64,000 bases of DNA, taken from NCBI GenBank assembly GCA_002359495.1, contig DENB01000032.1, positions 246-64,245 on the forward strand, in the 5' to 3' direction. A program made the position numbers and the translations under genes. The stretch comes from Enterobacteriaceae bacterium UBA2655 (GTDB taxonomy: Bacteria > Pseudomonadota > Gammaproteobacteria > Enterobacterales > Enterobacteriaceae). The notes beneath the pieces were generated by a model. The model worked only from the letters and a program-made list of their open reading frames with translations. It made no database searches and was not told the DNA's origin. Position 1 is the first letter of the stretch. Each line of letters starts with the position of its first letter. Below are positions 50,779 to 60,417 of this stretch, piece after piece.

Positions 50779-51792
50779 TTAACGAAAACCGTTTGGATTT
50801 TTACTTTGCCAGTTCCAGGTGTCGCGCATCATCGCGTCAATGCCGCGCGTTACGCGCCAGTCCAGCTCTTTATCCGCCAGGCTTGCATCCGCCCAGAACG
50901 CCGGCAGGTCGCCGTCGCGGCGCGGCTTGATGTCAAAGGGAATTGTCTTACCTGACGCTTTCTCGAAGGCTTTGATCATCTCCAGCACCGAATAACCTTT
51001 GCCGGCGCCCAGATTGTAGGCTTTACAGCCTTCCACTTTCGGCAGGTGGTCCAGTGCCTTCAGATGCCCTTCGGCGAGATCGACGACATGAATGTAGTCG
51101 CGCTGACAGGTGCCGTCCGGCGTGGCGTAATCGCCGCCGAACACGCTCAGCTTCTCCAGACGGCCGATCGCCACCTGTGCGATATAGGGCAGCAGGTTGT
51201 TGGGAATGCCGCTTGGATCTTCGCCGATTTCGCCCGATTCGTGCGCGCCCACCGGGTTGAAATAGCGCAGCGCGATGGCCTTGAATTTCGGCTCAGCCCT
51301 GGCGAAATCCTGCATCACGTATTCGATCATCAGCTTGGAGGTGCCGTAAGGGCTGGTGGTGCCGCCGATCGGCGTGGTTTCCACGTAGGGAACCGGCGCG
51401 TTTGCGCCATAGACGGTGGCGGAGGAGCTGAAAATAAAGTTCCACACGCCGGCGTTGCGCATCTCTTCCAGCAACACCACCGTGCCGGCAACGTTATTCT
51501 CATAATATTCCAGCGGCATGCGGGTCGATTCGCCCACCGCTTTCAGCGCGGCGAAGTGGATCACTGCCGAGATGGCGTGGCTGGCGAACAGATCGCGCAG
51601 GCTGGCGCGATCGCGGATATCCCCTTCAACGAAGGTGGCTTTTTTTCCTGCCAGTTTTTCCACGCGGTTGATGGCTTCGCGTGAAGCGTTGCACAGGTTA
51701 TCCAGCACCACCACGTCGTCGCCGCGCTGAAGCAGCGCCAGCACCGTATGAGAGCCGATATACCCTGCCCCACCCGTTACCAAAATAGCCAT
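50779..51792 (-). CDS. galE: UDP-glucose 4-epimerase
   Basis: The 337-residue protein has ILVTGGAGYIGSHTVLALL, HFAALKAVGEST, FSSSATVYG, YGTSKLMIE (catalytic Tyr/Lys) and LRYFNPVGAHESG. It makes UDP-galactose for the exopolysaccharide and possibly for LPS. AAGGAG lies before the ATG. galF-galE at the end of the exopolysaccharide operon is the arrangement of the ams and cps/wce clusters of Erwinia and Pantoea. Confidence 0.96.
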   Translation of the reverse strand: MAILVTGGAGYIGSHTVLALLQRGDDVVVLDNLCNASREAINRVEKLAGKKATFVEGDIRDRASLRDLFASHAISAVIHFAALKAVGESTRMPLEYYENNVAGTVVLLEEMRNAGVWNFIFSSSATVYGANAPVPYVETTPIGGTTSPYGTSKLMIEYVMQDFARAEPKFKAIALRYFNPVGAHESGEIGEDPSGIPNNLLPYIAQVAIGRLEKLSVFGGDYATPDGTCQRDYIHVVDLAEGHLKALDHLPKVEGCKAYNLGAGKGYSVLEMIKAFEKASGKTIPFDIKPRRDGDLPAFWADASLADKELDWRVTRGIDAMMRDTWNWQSKNPNGFR

Positions 51793-51840
51793 ATAAGCTC
51801 CTTACTGCCGCGTCGCAATCGCAGCGCTAAATGATGAGAA

Positions 51841-52737
51841 CTACTTCGCCAGAATTTTCTGAATCGCTTCACGGAAGTCGCGTCCCTGAGCGTTATTGCG
51901 CAGGCCGTAAGAGACAAACGCCTGCATATAACCCAGCTTACGTCCGCAGTCGAAGCTTTCGCCTGTCATCAGGCAAGCGTCCACCGGCTTTTTGGTGCTG
52001 AGATTGGCAATCGCATCGGTAAGCTGAATGCGGCCCCACGCGCCTGGCTCAGTATGCTCCAGCTCGCCCCAGATGTCTGCGGAAAGCACATAGCGGCCCA
52101 CTGCCGCCAGGTCGGAATCCAGCTTCGCCGGTTCGTCTGGCTTTTCAACGAAGTTCGCGATCGCGCTGATGTCGCCCGGATTATCCAGCGGCTGCTCAGT
52201 GGTAATCACCGAATATTCCGACAGGTTAGAATTCGGCATATGTTTCGCCAACACCTGGCTACGGCCGGTTTCTTCGAAACGGGCAACCATAGCGGCAAGA
52301 TTGTAACGCAGAGGATCCGCAGTGGAATCATCCATGATGATATCCGGCAGCACCACCACAAAAGGATTATCGCCGACCATCGGACGCGCGCAAAGCACGG
52401 AGTGGCCCAAGCCCAGCGGCTGCGCCTGACGAACGTTCATAATGGTCACGCCCGGCGGACAGATCGACTGTACTTCGCTCAGCAGCTGGCGCTTAACGCG
52501 CTGTTCCAGCAGTGCTTCCAGCTCGTAAGTCGTATCGAAATGGTTTTCCACCGCATTCTTGGAAGCATGAGTGACCAGAACGATCTCCTTGATGCCGGCA
52601 GCAACGCATTCGTCGACGATGTACTGGATCATAGGTTTGTCGACGATCGGCAGCATCTCTTTCGGAATCGCTTTAGTCGCAGGAAGCATATGCATACCGA
52701 GTCCCGCAACCGGGATTACTGCTTTAAGCTTGGTCAT
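51841..52737 (-). CDS. galF: GalF, UTP-glucose-1-phosphate uridylyltransferase-like regulatory subunit
   Basis: The 298-residue protein resembles GalU but carries [19 protein letters not shown], where the GTR of the active nucleotide loop is replaced by MHM, the diagnostic change of GalF. GalF is thought to modulate GalU and UDP-glucose levels. Start at 52737 gives the E. coli-like TKLKAVIP N-terminus with GGAA upstream; a 21-codon longer frame is not supported. About 270 bases separate it from wzx, so it may have its own promoter. Confidence 0.94.
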   Translation of the reverse strand: MTKLKAVIPVAGLGMHMLPATKAIPKEMLPIVDKPMIQYIVDECVAAGIKEIVLVTHASKNAVENHFDTTYELEALLEQRVKRQLLSEVQSICPPGVTIMNVRQAQPLGLGHSVLCARPMVGDNPFVVVLPDIIMDDSTADPLRYNLAAMVARFEETGRSQVLAKHMPNSNLSEYSVITTEQPLDNPGDISAIANFVEKPDEPAKLDSDLAAVGRYVLSADIWGELEHTEPGAWGRIQLTDAIANLSTKKPVDACLMTGESFDCGRKLGYMQAFVSYGLRNNAQGRDFREAIQKILAK

Positions 52738-53008
52738 ATTTATTCCATTTAATGAAGTGAATACATGGGGTCGATTATGCAGGATCGGCCGGAACAGCAA
52801 GTATAATCTTAATCTGAAAATCGGACACTAACTGCCTGTCGTGTCATAGAAAATCGACTTTTGCGCAGAAAATGGCCGCGCGAAAAGGTGCGGAAACAGA
52901 AGCAGTAAACCCGACGCGTTGTCGCCGTCTGCAAGCCAAGTCCTGCGCGCAACAAGTCCATTCATGATCAGAGGCAGACGACCCGGTGGATCGCCTGCCC
53001 CCGACCGC

Positions 53009-54349
53009 TTACAGCCAGCCTTCAAACCATTGCGGCATAATGAACAGATTGAAATGGTTGACCAGCATAATGGCGACGACAAAAACCACCGACACCGAAA
53101 CCCACTGGCGCGCATAGGGAATAAAACGAATGCCGATCACCGGTTTGATAAAAAACGGGTGGGCAAAGGCTGAGATCAAGACCTGAGAGATTGAGAGCGT
53201 CAGCGCGACATAGAGTACGTTCGGCCAGATAAAGGTAGTCGACAGCACGCCCAGCACTACCAAGCTGGCCACCACGTTCCAGTAAAACTCGACGTTGGTT
53301 TTGCCGTTCGCCTGAGAGATGGCGCCGGTCAGACCGCCCATCGGACGTAACATACCAAATAGCAGCATCAGCGGGATCAAATGATAAACCTGCTCATGCG
53401 ACGCGCCGTAAAGTATGCGTACGATAACCGGGGAAAAGACGCCGATAGCCAGATACATCAGGCTGCTGAACAACATAATCGCCAGCGTGCCTTTTAAAAA
53501 CAGCTTCTGCAGCTGCTCCGGCTCATGCTGCTTTTCGGCGAAGCGCGGCAGCGCCAGACGGTTGATCACCGGCGACACCAGCTTCAACGGCTGCAAAATC
53601 AGCTCTTTCGCCAGCGAGTAGATCCCCAGCATCTCCGCGCCCATCACTTTCCCGACGATCAGCGCATCCGCCTGCGTGCGCAGCTGGTTGATGGTCTGCG
53701 AGCCGAGCTGATAGATGCCGTAGTGCACCGCGCCGAAAAAGGTTTTTTTGTCGAACTCCCAAGTGGGACGCCATGATTTCTCGCCGAAGTAGATCATGCA
53801 GAGAATACGGGTGAAGGCGCTGATAAACAGACCTAAAATCGCCGCCGCCACGGTAAGCGAGGTGAAGTAAAGCATCCCCACGGTACTGAGAAAGGCCAGC
53901 AGCTTGGTCCCCATCTCAATCTTCGCCAGGGTGATCATGCGCTTGGTTTTGATGAAGTGCGCCTGATACTGGGAGAGGTGGCCGAGAACCAGAAAATTCA
54001 GACTGGAGAGTGAAATCAGCCCCACCAGCTCGGGCAGATGGTAAAACCAGGCGACTGGCCAGGCGATGAGAATCAGCAGCAGCCCGGCGCAGAGACTCAG
54101 AGAGACGTTTACCCAGTAAATGGTGCTCTGTTCGCGACGGGTAATATTTTGACGATGAACCAGATAGCTGCTCATCCCCATATCCTGCAGCACGCCCGCC
54201 ACCGCCAGAATAGCGTTAATGATCGCCAGCAGCCCCAGCTCGTGTGCTTCCAGCTTGCGCGCCAGCACGCTCAGCTGCAGGACCTGTAAAACTGCGGAGA
54301 AACAGGTACTGCCAAACAGCCATATCGCCTGTGACTTAAATCCACTCAC
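53009..54349 (-). CDS. wzx: Exopolysaccharide repeat-unit flippase (Wzx, AmsL-like)
   Basis: The 446-residue protein has about twelve to fourteen transmembrane helices and the polysaccharide-transporter (MOP) family landmarks: an N-terminal LFGSTCFSAVLQVLQLSVLA, a QTINQLRTQADALIVGKVMG segment and a SLAKELILQPLKLVSPVINR loop. It should flip the undecaprenyl-linked repeat unit. Position upstream of galF matches AmsL/Wzx of the amylovoran and stewartan clusters. It overlaps the preceding glycosyltransferase gene by 4 bases. Confidence 0.9.
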   Translation of the reverse strand: MSGFKSQAIWLFGSTCFSAVLQVLQLSVLARKLEAHELGLLAIINAILAVAGVLQDMGMSSYLVHRQNITRREQSTIYWVNVSLSLCAGLLLILIAWPVAWFYHLPELVGLISLSSLNFLVLGHLSQYQAHFIKTKRMITLAKIEMGTKLLAFLSTVGMLYFTSLTVAAAILGLFISAFTRILCMIYFGEKSWRPTWEFDKKTFFGAVHYGIYQLGSQTINQLRTQADALIVGKVMGAEMLGIYSLAKELILQPLKLVSPVINRLALPRFAEKQHEPEQLQKLFLKGTLAIMLFSSLMYLAIGVFSPVIVRILYGASHEQVYHLIPLMLLFGMLRPMGGLTGAISQANGKTNVEFYWNVVASLVVLGVLSTTFIWPNVLYVALTLSISQVLISAFAHPFFIKPVIGIRFIPYARQWVSVSVVFVVAIMLVNHFNLFIMPQWFEGWL

Positions 54350-55569
54350 GCCAGTCGCTCCAGAATTTGTGCCAGTTCGCCGTAGGCGATATGTTGATTG
54401 AACTCCGTTTCCACCTTATGGCGCGCCGCAGCCACTACCGGCGCCACGTCGATGTCGCCCTGGGAGAGCTTCAGCAGCGTATCCGCCAGCGCGTCGGCGT
54501 CATCTTCCGGCACCAGCCAGCCCGAGACGTTGTTTTCAATTAGTTCAGGAATGCCGCTGTGGACGGTAGAGACCACCGGCAGGCCCACGGCCATCGCCTC
54601 CATCAGCGCCACCGGGATCCCCTCCATATCGCCATCCGCCGCCGTTTTCGACGGCAGTAGAAAGATATCCGCTTCGTTAAGCGCCTGGCGGATCTCGTTC
54701 TGCGGCTTGAAGCCCGGCATTTTCACGCTGGCTTCCAGACCGGCGCGGGCGATATGCTCATGCAGCATCTCTTCCTGTTCGCCGTTGCCGATAATGGTGT
54801 ATTCAAACTGGCCGCCCTTCGCCTGCAAAATTTCGCTCGCCTTTACCGCCACATCCAGCCCTTTCTTCTCCGTCAGGCGCGCCACGGAAACGATGCGCAG
54901 CGGCGAATGAAAACCCTGACGCGGCTGGAAATTGAATTTTTCCGGCTCGATGCCCATGCGCGTCACATGAATTTTCTCCGGCGGGCAGCCCATTTCGATC
55001 AGCTTGTTTTCCCAGAGGTGGCTGATGGGCAGCATCAGTTCGCTCTGTTCAAACAGGTTGACGTAATCAAGCTTGTGCTCTTCGAGAATGTGACGGCGTG
55101 AGATATCGGCGCCGTGAAAGACGGTGGCCTGTTTGCCCTCCAGCACCCCCAGTTCGCGCAGCTTGTTGGCCAGCGCGCCGGCATAGCCGAAGTGCACCAG
55201 AAAAACGTCGGCGACGAAGGTTTGGCTGGCGTTCGCCACAATGGACGGCAGCAGCAGCTTGCTGGACTGCGCGCCGTAACGGCGCACATTGAGCGAACGA
55301 AGCAGCGCCGGCCTGGCGACTTTGGGCAGCACCAGCTTCAGGCGCTGATTAAGCTTGTCAAGGGCGGAGACTTTCTCATCCGGCAGCAGATAGTGCGTTT
55401 TCTGCGCCAGGCCATACTCATCAAAAGCCGCATGACGATTCACCATATCGCCCGGGAATACTGAAATAATCTCAACGTCATACCCGGCATCAATAAAATA
55501 AATCACCTGATTCAGGACGAACGTCTCTGAGGCGACCGGGAAACGCATGGTGAAAAAAGTCAGTTTCAT
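54346..55569 (-). CDS. wceK: GT4-family glycosyltransferase (AmsK/WceK-like)
   Basis: The 407-residue GT-B enzyme has an N-terminal domain with ETFVLNQVIYFIDAGYDVEI and FHGADISRR, and a C-terminal domain with IVSVARLTEKKGLDVAVKAS, IIGNGEQEEML, and the EGIPVALMEAMAVGLPVVST sugar-nucleotide motif. Length, family and position between the pyruvyltransferase and wzx match AmsK/WceK, which act late in repeat-unit assembly. It overlaps wzx by 4 bases. Confidence 0.88.
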   Translation of the reverse strand: MKLTFFTMRFPVASETFVLNQVIYFIDAGYDVEIISVFPGDMVNRHAAFDEYGLAQKTHYLLPDEKVSALDKLNQRLKLVLPKVARPALLRSLNVRRYGAQSSKLLLPSIVANASQTFVADVFLVHFGYAGALANKLRELGVLEGKQATVFHGADISRRHILEEHKLDYVNLFEQSELMLPISHLWENKLIEMGCPPEKIHVTRMGIEPEKFNFQPRQGFHSPLRIVSVARLTEKKGLDVAVKASEILQAKGGQFEYTIIGNGEQEEMLHEHIARAGLEASVKMPGFKPQNEIRQALNEADIFLLPSKTAADGDMEGIPVALMEAMAVGLPVVSTVHSGIPELIENNVSGWLVPEDDADALADTLLKLSQGDIDVAPVVAAARHKVETEFNQHIAYGELAQILERLA

Positions 55570-55573
55570 TACA

Positions 55574-56836
55574 TCACCCTAATACTTTAAGGATATCTTC
55601 AGTGATCTTATTACCGACATCCATTTCCTTTTCCACGGCCAGGTTAACCTGCCGCTTGACGTTGTCATAATCTGCAAGAACGGTCTGCACCTTAGCGATA
55701 AGAGAGCCGTCCATCAGGCTCTTCACATCGGTCGCCATCTGCGGCAAACCAAGCTGGTTCATCACGCCCAGCGATTTGTGCTCATAGTTAATGGCAACAG
55801 CAGGCGTGCCAAAGTTCATCGAAATGATGGCGGAATGCAGGCGGGTGCCAATCGTCAGGTGACAGTGGCTTAACAGGATGCCGAGTTCAAGGTCGTTAAA
55901 CTCATCCATGATAACGTGGTAATGCTCAGGCTGCTCCACATGGTCATGCAAGTTCAGTGCCACCATGCGGTCATCTTTGGCATAGCTGTCAATGCCTGTG
56001 CAGGTAGAAAAAGCCACTACCTGATAACCTTCGGCAATCATCGCGTTGATCACGCGACCGAACGCCGCCTCGTACTCCTGCTGCGTCACGCCTAAACGTT
56101 TATCGAACGGCGCCAGTTCGCGCACGGTAATAGCGATCGTTTTGCGCGCGCTGATAACCTTTTTCCAGTGTTCCAGATTGTGGCCTGGCGCCTCGACGTC
56201 GCGCGCCCGCACCAGAAAAGCGGTATCCACGCCCGACTTCACCCTTGTGGTGGTGATGCCGTCTTTCTTCATCAGATCGTGGCTGACCTCTTCGCGCAGC
56301 ACCAGCGTATCGACGCGCTGAAAAACAAAGTTCGCCAGCTCGTTGAAGCGCTCATTCTGAAAAGGGCCGACGCTGTGGCCGATCATGTGCAGCGGCTTTT
56401 TCGCCATCAGGGCGCAAAGCGCATGTTCAAACTGCGTCACGCCGTAGAGATCGACGAAAAAGGAGCCGCCCACCTGAATAATGGCGTCGTACTTCTCCAG
56501 ACTTTTCGTGAACTGCCGCAAATGAGGCGGTACGGCGAACGATTTCCACACTCCTCCCTTGCCGAGATGCGCCATCATAATCTTCGGCATCAGGCGATTC
56601 GCAACCTTGCGCTTAATGGTGCCGACAAACCCTTTCGCGGATTTGTGATTATGCAAAAAGAGCGTGTCCTGCTGAATATCCTGCTGAAGCAAATAACCGG
56701 AGCTAGTTGGATAACGGCTAATAACATCAATGTCTAAATCATTGCGCGCTAATTTCAGTGAGTCGATCAGACCCCGGAGAATCGCGCCATCCCCGCGATT
56801 TCCACACGTATGGTTACCAACTAATAAAATCTTCAT
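55574..56836 (-). CDS. wceJ: Polysaccharide pyruvyltransferase (AmsJ/WceJ-like)
   Basis: The 420-residue protein starts ILLVGNHTCGNRGDGAILRG, the classic opening of polysaccharide pyruvyltransferases, and has GHSVGPFQNERF, VLREEVSHDLM and TIGTRLHSAIISMNFGTP near the end. It places a pyruvate ketal on the exopolysaccharide side chain, giving the polymer acidic charge, as described for amylovoran and colanic acid clusters (AmsJ, WcaK). Confidence 0.92.
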   Translation of the reverse strand: MKILLVGNHTCGNRGDGAILRGLIDSLKLARNDLDIDVISRYPTSSGYLLQQDIQQDTLFLHNHKSAKGFVGTIKRKVANRLMPKIMMAHLGKGGVWKSFAVPPHLRQFTKSLEKYDAIIQVGGSFFVDLYGVTQFEHALCALMAKKPLHMIGHSVGPFQNERFNELANFVFQRVDTLVLREEVSHDLMKKDGITTTRVKSGVDTAFLVRARDVEAPGHNLEHWKKVISARKTIAITVRELAPFDKRLGVTQQEYEAAFGRVINAMIAEGYQVVAFSTCTGIDSYAKDDRMVALNLHDHVEQPEHYHVIMDEFNDLELGILLSHCHLTIGTRLHSAIISMNFGTPAVAINYEHKSLGVMNQLGLPQMATDVKSLMDGSLIAKVQTVLADYDNVKRQVNLAVEKEMDVGNKITEDILKVLG

Positions 56837-56863
56837 TAAGACTCCAGAAAAATTTTTGTAATT

Positions 56864-57010
56864 TTACAGGTCGCCATGTTCCGATCTGGCAAGGTGAGCT
56901 CTGATTTCAAACACAACAACAACGGGCAGGATCGCCCAAAGGGTTAATACGTTAATCGCAGCCGCGCTCCTGTAAGCGGCGGGTAACAGGCCAGGCAAAA
57001 GCGAACCCAT
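56864..57010 (-). CDS. Possible small membrane ORF or gene remnant between wceF and wceJ
   Basis: A 48-codon ORF starts at ATG 57010, nine bases after the glycanase stop, and ends 27 bases before the pyruvyltransferase start. It contains one hydrophobic stretch (AINVLTLWAILPVVVVFEI) and a charged end. No good ribosome-binding site is seen. It may be a true small protein, a remnant of a larger membrane protein gene such as a polymerase, or chance. Confidence 0.3.
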   Translation of the reverse strand: MGSLLPGLLPAAYRSAAAINVLTLWAILPVVVVFEIRAHLARSEHGDL

Positions 57011-57018
57011 CAGGATGC

Positions 57019-59235
57019 TCAGGCTTTCAGGCCGAAATAAGGGATAGCGCACCGCTGGCCGTTGATCACCACCGAGAGGTAGCCCTGCGGCTTGCTGGTA
57101 TCCACCTCGTCGGCGTTCAGCTTGCGCGACGCCAGCAGCAGATCGCCCTGCTCGTTTCCGCCCACGCCCGCTTTGCCGTTATGCAGACTGAAGCGCTGCG
57201 GCGCGACGTGCGCGTGCGCGCCGGAGGGCGGTTTGCCGGGCTGCATTTTGCTGTCGAAGCGCGCGCAGCGGCCGGTGAGAAAACGATCTTTCGCCGTGGT
57301 CTTCATCAGCACCACGGCCGAGGGCATCCAGCCCGCCAGCTTGACGAACAGGCGCGTATCGGTGTCGTGCTCCGCCAGGTAGCGCACCTCGACGATCGGG
57401 CAGGAGCCTTCCGCCGACCAAGTGGCCTCCGCCTTGTTTTTCTTACGCTGCAGATGGATCACCGCCCGGCCGCCGGTGGTTTTGCCGTTAATCACGTCAA
57501 GCAGAGGCTGGTCGTCGCTGCCGTTGTTGAACTGCGACTGGCCGAAAATCTCAATTTCCCAACTGTCGCCGACATCGGGCGAATAGAGATTGCCCAGCTC
57601 GTACCAGGTTTCCTGATTGGTGTTATTGACGATGCGATGACGGGAGGTGACGTAGTTATATTTCAGGCTGCCGTCGATGGCGACGCCGTAGGATTCCACG
57701 CGCGTCGAGCCTTGCTCCCAAGCGCTGAGCCAGCGTTCGCCCTGACGCGAATTATCGATCCAGCTGCCCGATTGCAGATTCGTCTGACGCATGTTCAGAC
57801 GCGAGTTATGCGCGATCAGGGGGTTTTTACAATCTTCCAGGCTCAGCGCGTCCACGATCCATTGGCCGTTGGAGATATCGCCGGGATTTTCCGTGTGCTC
57901 GATCCAGCCGTTATGGATCAGTGACTGGCTGCAGCGCGGAAGATTCAGCACCATACCGCCGCTGCAGTGCTGCGCATTGAAGTTGGAGAGTTCGATCGCC
58001 GTGCTGTGATTCCAGTTGCCTTTCGGCGCGTTGGACCAGCCGGCCTGAATGACGTCGCCGGTACAGCGCGAGGCGTACCACTGATCGATTTTACAGTCGA
58101 GGGTATCCTGCAGGCTGATCGCCGTGCCGCCCACAAAGCTGAAACGCAGGCAGGCGCCGCGGAAAAACTGGCCGCCGACGCAGGTATTGCGAAACAGACC
58201 CTGGCGGTTGGGGCGCTTGTCGACGTTGCCGTTGAAAATCAGGTTCGAGATCTCTACCCAGCGCGCGTTGACCTGAAACACAAACGACGACTTGCCGTCC
58301 GATACCAGCGTGGTCGCCGGGAAATAGCCGAAGTTTACCATCGCGCCGGAGATACGAAAAAAGCCGCGATACTCGTTGCCAAAGTCGCATTCAGAGACGA
58401 AAAAATCGCCGGCCGGAAACTGGATGCAAATCTGCTGATTGGTCTCCTGCGACCACTGGTACATCGCCTTGATGGCCGGCGCGCTGTCGGTTTTGCCGTC
58501 GGCGATCGCGCCGAAATCAAACAGCGTCAGTCGATTGAAATCCTCAACCACGCGACGCCAGTGGAAGCCGTCGCCGCTGAAGATCACGCCGTCGTCATCC
58601 TTCGCCTGCGCGTAGCTGCCGATAAATTCGCCGCCGCCGACTTCCAGTCCCGCGTGCCAGCTTTTCAGCTTGATCTTGGCCCCTTCGAACAGCGGGCGCG
58701 TTTTGCGCAGTTCGTCAACGGAAGCCAGTTCGCCAATCAGCTGATAGCCGTTGGGCTGCGCCAGACGCTGGCTGAAATCGCTGCCGTTGGGACGGGTGAC
58801 ATCGGAAATATAAAACAGCTGCTGGCCGTCGTCATCGTCGACCGCCATAGCGTGCGCGGGCGCGGCGATCAGCGCGGCGTTGTCATGAATAAAACGGGCA
58901 AAGCTGCCTTTGTTCAGCGCCACCGGCTGCTCAATCAGCGACACTTTGCCGCTGGCGTCTCGCAGAAACAGCGGGATCTGATTGCCCGCCTGGCGGGGAT
59001 CGCTGCCTGCTTTACCGATCCAGAGTTTGCCTTCGAAGCGCTGCCAGAACTGCGGCGGCATGGCGTAGACGTTTTCCGGCGTCAGGATCGGCACGTCGCC
59101 TTGCGGAATGTCGGAAGGCGCGACCTCTTTCAATGAAAGCGAACTGCTTTTTGCAGCAAAGCTGGAAAAGGTACTAACGGACAGCGCGGCGACAAGGGAG
59201 GAGGCCGCCGTTTGCAAGACTTCTCTTCTTTTCAT
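57019..59235 (-). CDS. wceF: Tailspike-like exopolysaccharide glycanase with Tat signal (AmsF/WceF-like)
   Basis: The 738-residue protein starts with a twin-arginine signal (KRREVLQTAASSLVAALSV). Residues about 55-147 follow the spacing of the P22-type tailspike head-binding domain: GKLWIGKAGSDP, NQIPLFL, IEQPVALNKG, HAMAVDDDDGQQLFYISDV. From about 238 a pectate-lyase-like start (LFDFGAIADGKTDSAPAIKA) introduces a long beta-helix, then a C-terminal beta domain. WceF of Pantoea stewartii has been described as a tailspike-like glycanase that cleaves its own exopolysaccharide, and AmsF holds the same place in the ams operon. Export to the periplasm by Tat implies folding before transport. Confidence 0.85.
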   Translation of the reverse strand: MKRREVLQTAASSLVAALSVSTFSSFAAKSSSLSLKEVAPSDIPQGDVPILTPENVYAMPPQFWQRFEGKLWIGKAGSDPRQAGNQIPLFLRDASGKVSLIEQPVALNKGSFARFIHDNAALIAAPAHAMAVDDDDGQQLFYISDVTRPNGSDFSQRLAQPNGYQLIGELASVDELRKTRPLFEGAKIKLKSWHAGLEVGGGEFIGSYAQAKDDDGVIFSGDGFHWRRVVEDFNRLTLFDFGAIADGKTDSAPAIKAMYQWSQETNQQICIQFPAGDFFVSECDFGNEYRGFFRISGAMVNFGYFPATTLVSDGKSSFVFQVNARWVEISNLIFNGNVDKRPNRQGLFRNTCVGGQFFRGACLRFSFVGGTAISLQDTLDCKIDQWYASRCTGDVIQAGWSNAPKGNWNHSTAIELSNFNAQHCSGGMVLNLPRCSQSLIHNGWIEHTENPGDISNGQWIVDALSLEDCKNPLIAHNSRLNMRQTNLQSGSWIDNSRQGERWLSAWEQGSTRVESYGVAIDGSLKYNYVTSRHRIVNNTNQETWYELGNLYSPDVGDSWEIEIFGQSQFNNGSDDQPLLDVINGKTTGGRAVIHLQRKKNKAEATWSAEGSCPIVEVRYLAEHDTDTRLFVKLAGWMPSAVVLMKTTAKDRFLTGRCARFDSKMQPGKPPSGAHAHVAPQRFSLHNGKAGVGGNEQGDLLLASRKLNADEVDTSKPQGYLSVVINGQRCAIPYFGLKA

Positions 59236-59330
59236 GCATCAAATCCCGTGGTCAATGAGGCCCTGCGCAGGCCGTAAAGGTCTTCCCAAAGGCAAGTCGC
59301 CATCATCGGCATCTTAATGCCGGGCTGGCA

Positions 59331-60365
59331 TCACACCAGCGCCAGCCAGCTTTGCTTGATTTCGTTACCGTCAAATTTCAGTGCGGTGACTTTCGTTTTT
59401 TCGCTCATGGCGTAGAACAGCCGATCGTCGCTTGCCAGCTCATCCATGCGGGCCAGAAACGCGGCTTTATCGTTCATCGGCACCAGAAAGCCATCTTCGC
59501 CGTGATTGATGATCTCCTGCGGGCCGGTCGGGCAATCGTAGGCGACGACGGGCAGCGACCAGGATTTCGCCTCCAGCAATACCAGCGGCAAACCCTCGTA
59601 GCGCGAGGTCATCAGCGCCATATCGCTGTCGCGGTAGTAGTCGTTGATGTTGCTGACTCTGCCGACGAACTTAACGCTATTGTCGACGCCCAGCCCGGCC
59701 GCCTGATCCTGCAGCTGCTGGCGCAACTCGCCCTCGCCGGCGATCACCAGCGTCCAGTCGGGGTGGGTTTTGGCGAAGTCGCGCCAGATATCAAGCAGCA
59801 GATCAAAGCCTTTCTGATGGTCGAGGCGCCCTACCGCCAGCGCCTGACGGCTGCGGGTATGGCGTTGAAAGGCTTTGTAGACGATGGGGTTGGGGATTTG
59901 CAGGCTGGGAATGCGCCAGCGGCTGAACACCTGGTGATCTTTATCGGTCAAAACGATCACCCGGTCGTAATAGCGCAGCAGTAAATATTTGAGGAGTTTA
60001 ATCGGCTTGCTGAAGGAGTTAATGGCGATATGCTCGCAGGCATAGGCTTTGGCGCGTTTTTTCTTCATGGAGAGCAGGCTCCAGAAGGCGAACATCACGC
60101 TCAGGCGTCCCATGCTGATCAGGAAAACGGTGTCGAAATCCTCATCATGGATGCGTTTAACGATGCTTTTGATCGGGTTGTTGTGCCCGGCAAAGCTGAC
60201 GATCTCTTTGACGCGCTCAAAGGGATAAAAGGTTTTTCCGCTTCCCTCAAGGGAATAAATGGTGACACTGTGCGCTTCGCCGAGACACTCTGACATAAAG
60301 TTGCAGATGTTCTCCGTACCTGCGTAAGAGTAAGCATCTTTGATCACCAGGACTATTTTTTTCAT
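59331..60365 (-). CDS. GT4-family glycosyltransferase (AmsD-like)
   Basis: The 344-residue GT-B enzyme has an N-terminal IVLVIKDAYSYAGTENICNF and a C-terminal domain with AVGRLDHQKGFDLLLDIW, VIAGEGELRQQLQDQA, FVGRVSNINDYYRDSD, and SRYEGLPLVLLEAKSWSLPV, the donor-binding motif of GT4 enzymes. By position in the operon and size it corresponds to AmsD of amylovoran synthesis. It probably adds galactose or a related sugar to the growing repeat unit. Confidence 0.87.
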   Translation of the reverse strand: MKKIVLVIKDAYSYAGTENICNFMSECLGEAHSVTIYSLEGSGKTFYPFERVKEIVSFAGHNNPIKSIVKRIHDEDFDTVFLISMGRLSVMFAFWSLLSMKKKRAKAYACEHIAINSFSKPIKLLKYLLLRYYDRVIVLTDKDHQVFSRWRIPSLQIPNPIVYKAFQRHTRSRQALAVGRLDHQKGFDLLLDIWRDFAKTHPDWTLVIAGEGELRQQLQDQAAGLGVDNSVKFVGRVSNINDYYRDSDMALMTSRYEGLPLVLLEAKSWSLPVVAYDCPTGPQEIINHGEDGFLVPMNDKAAFLARMDELASDDRLFYAMSEKTKVTALKFDGNEIKQSWLALV

Positions 60366-60417
60366 GAACTGCTATCCACCTCGAAGAAGAAAAAAAACGC
60401 CATCCTGAAAACGGGCT

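Noticed and set aside
57967..59136. 389-codon plus-strand frame antisense to the tailspike-like gene
   Set aside because: Low-complexity Ala/Arg/Val composition and no ribosome-binding site; complement of a well-supported gene.
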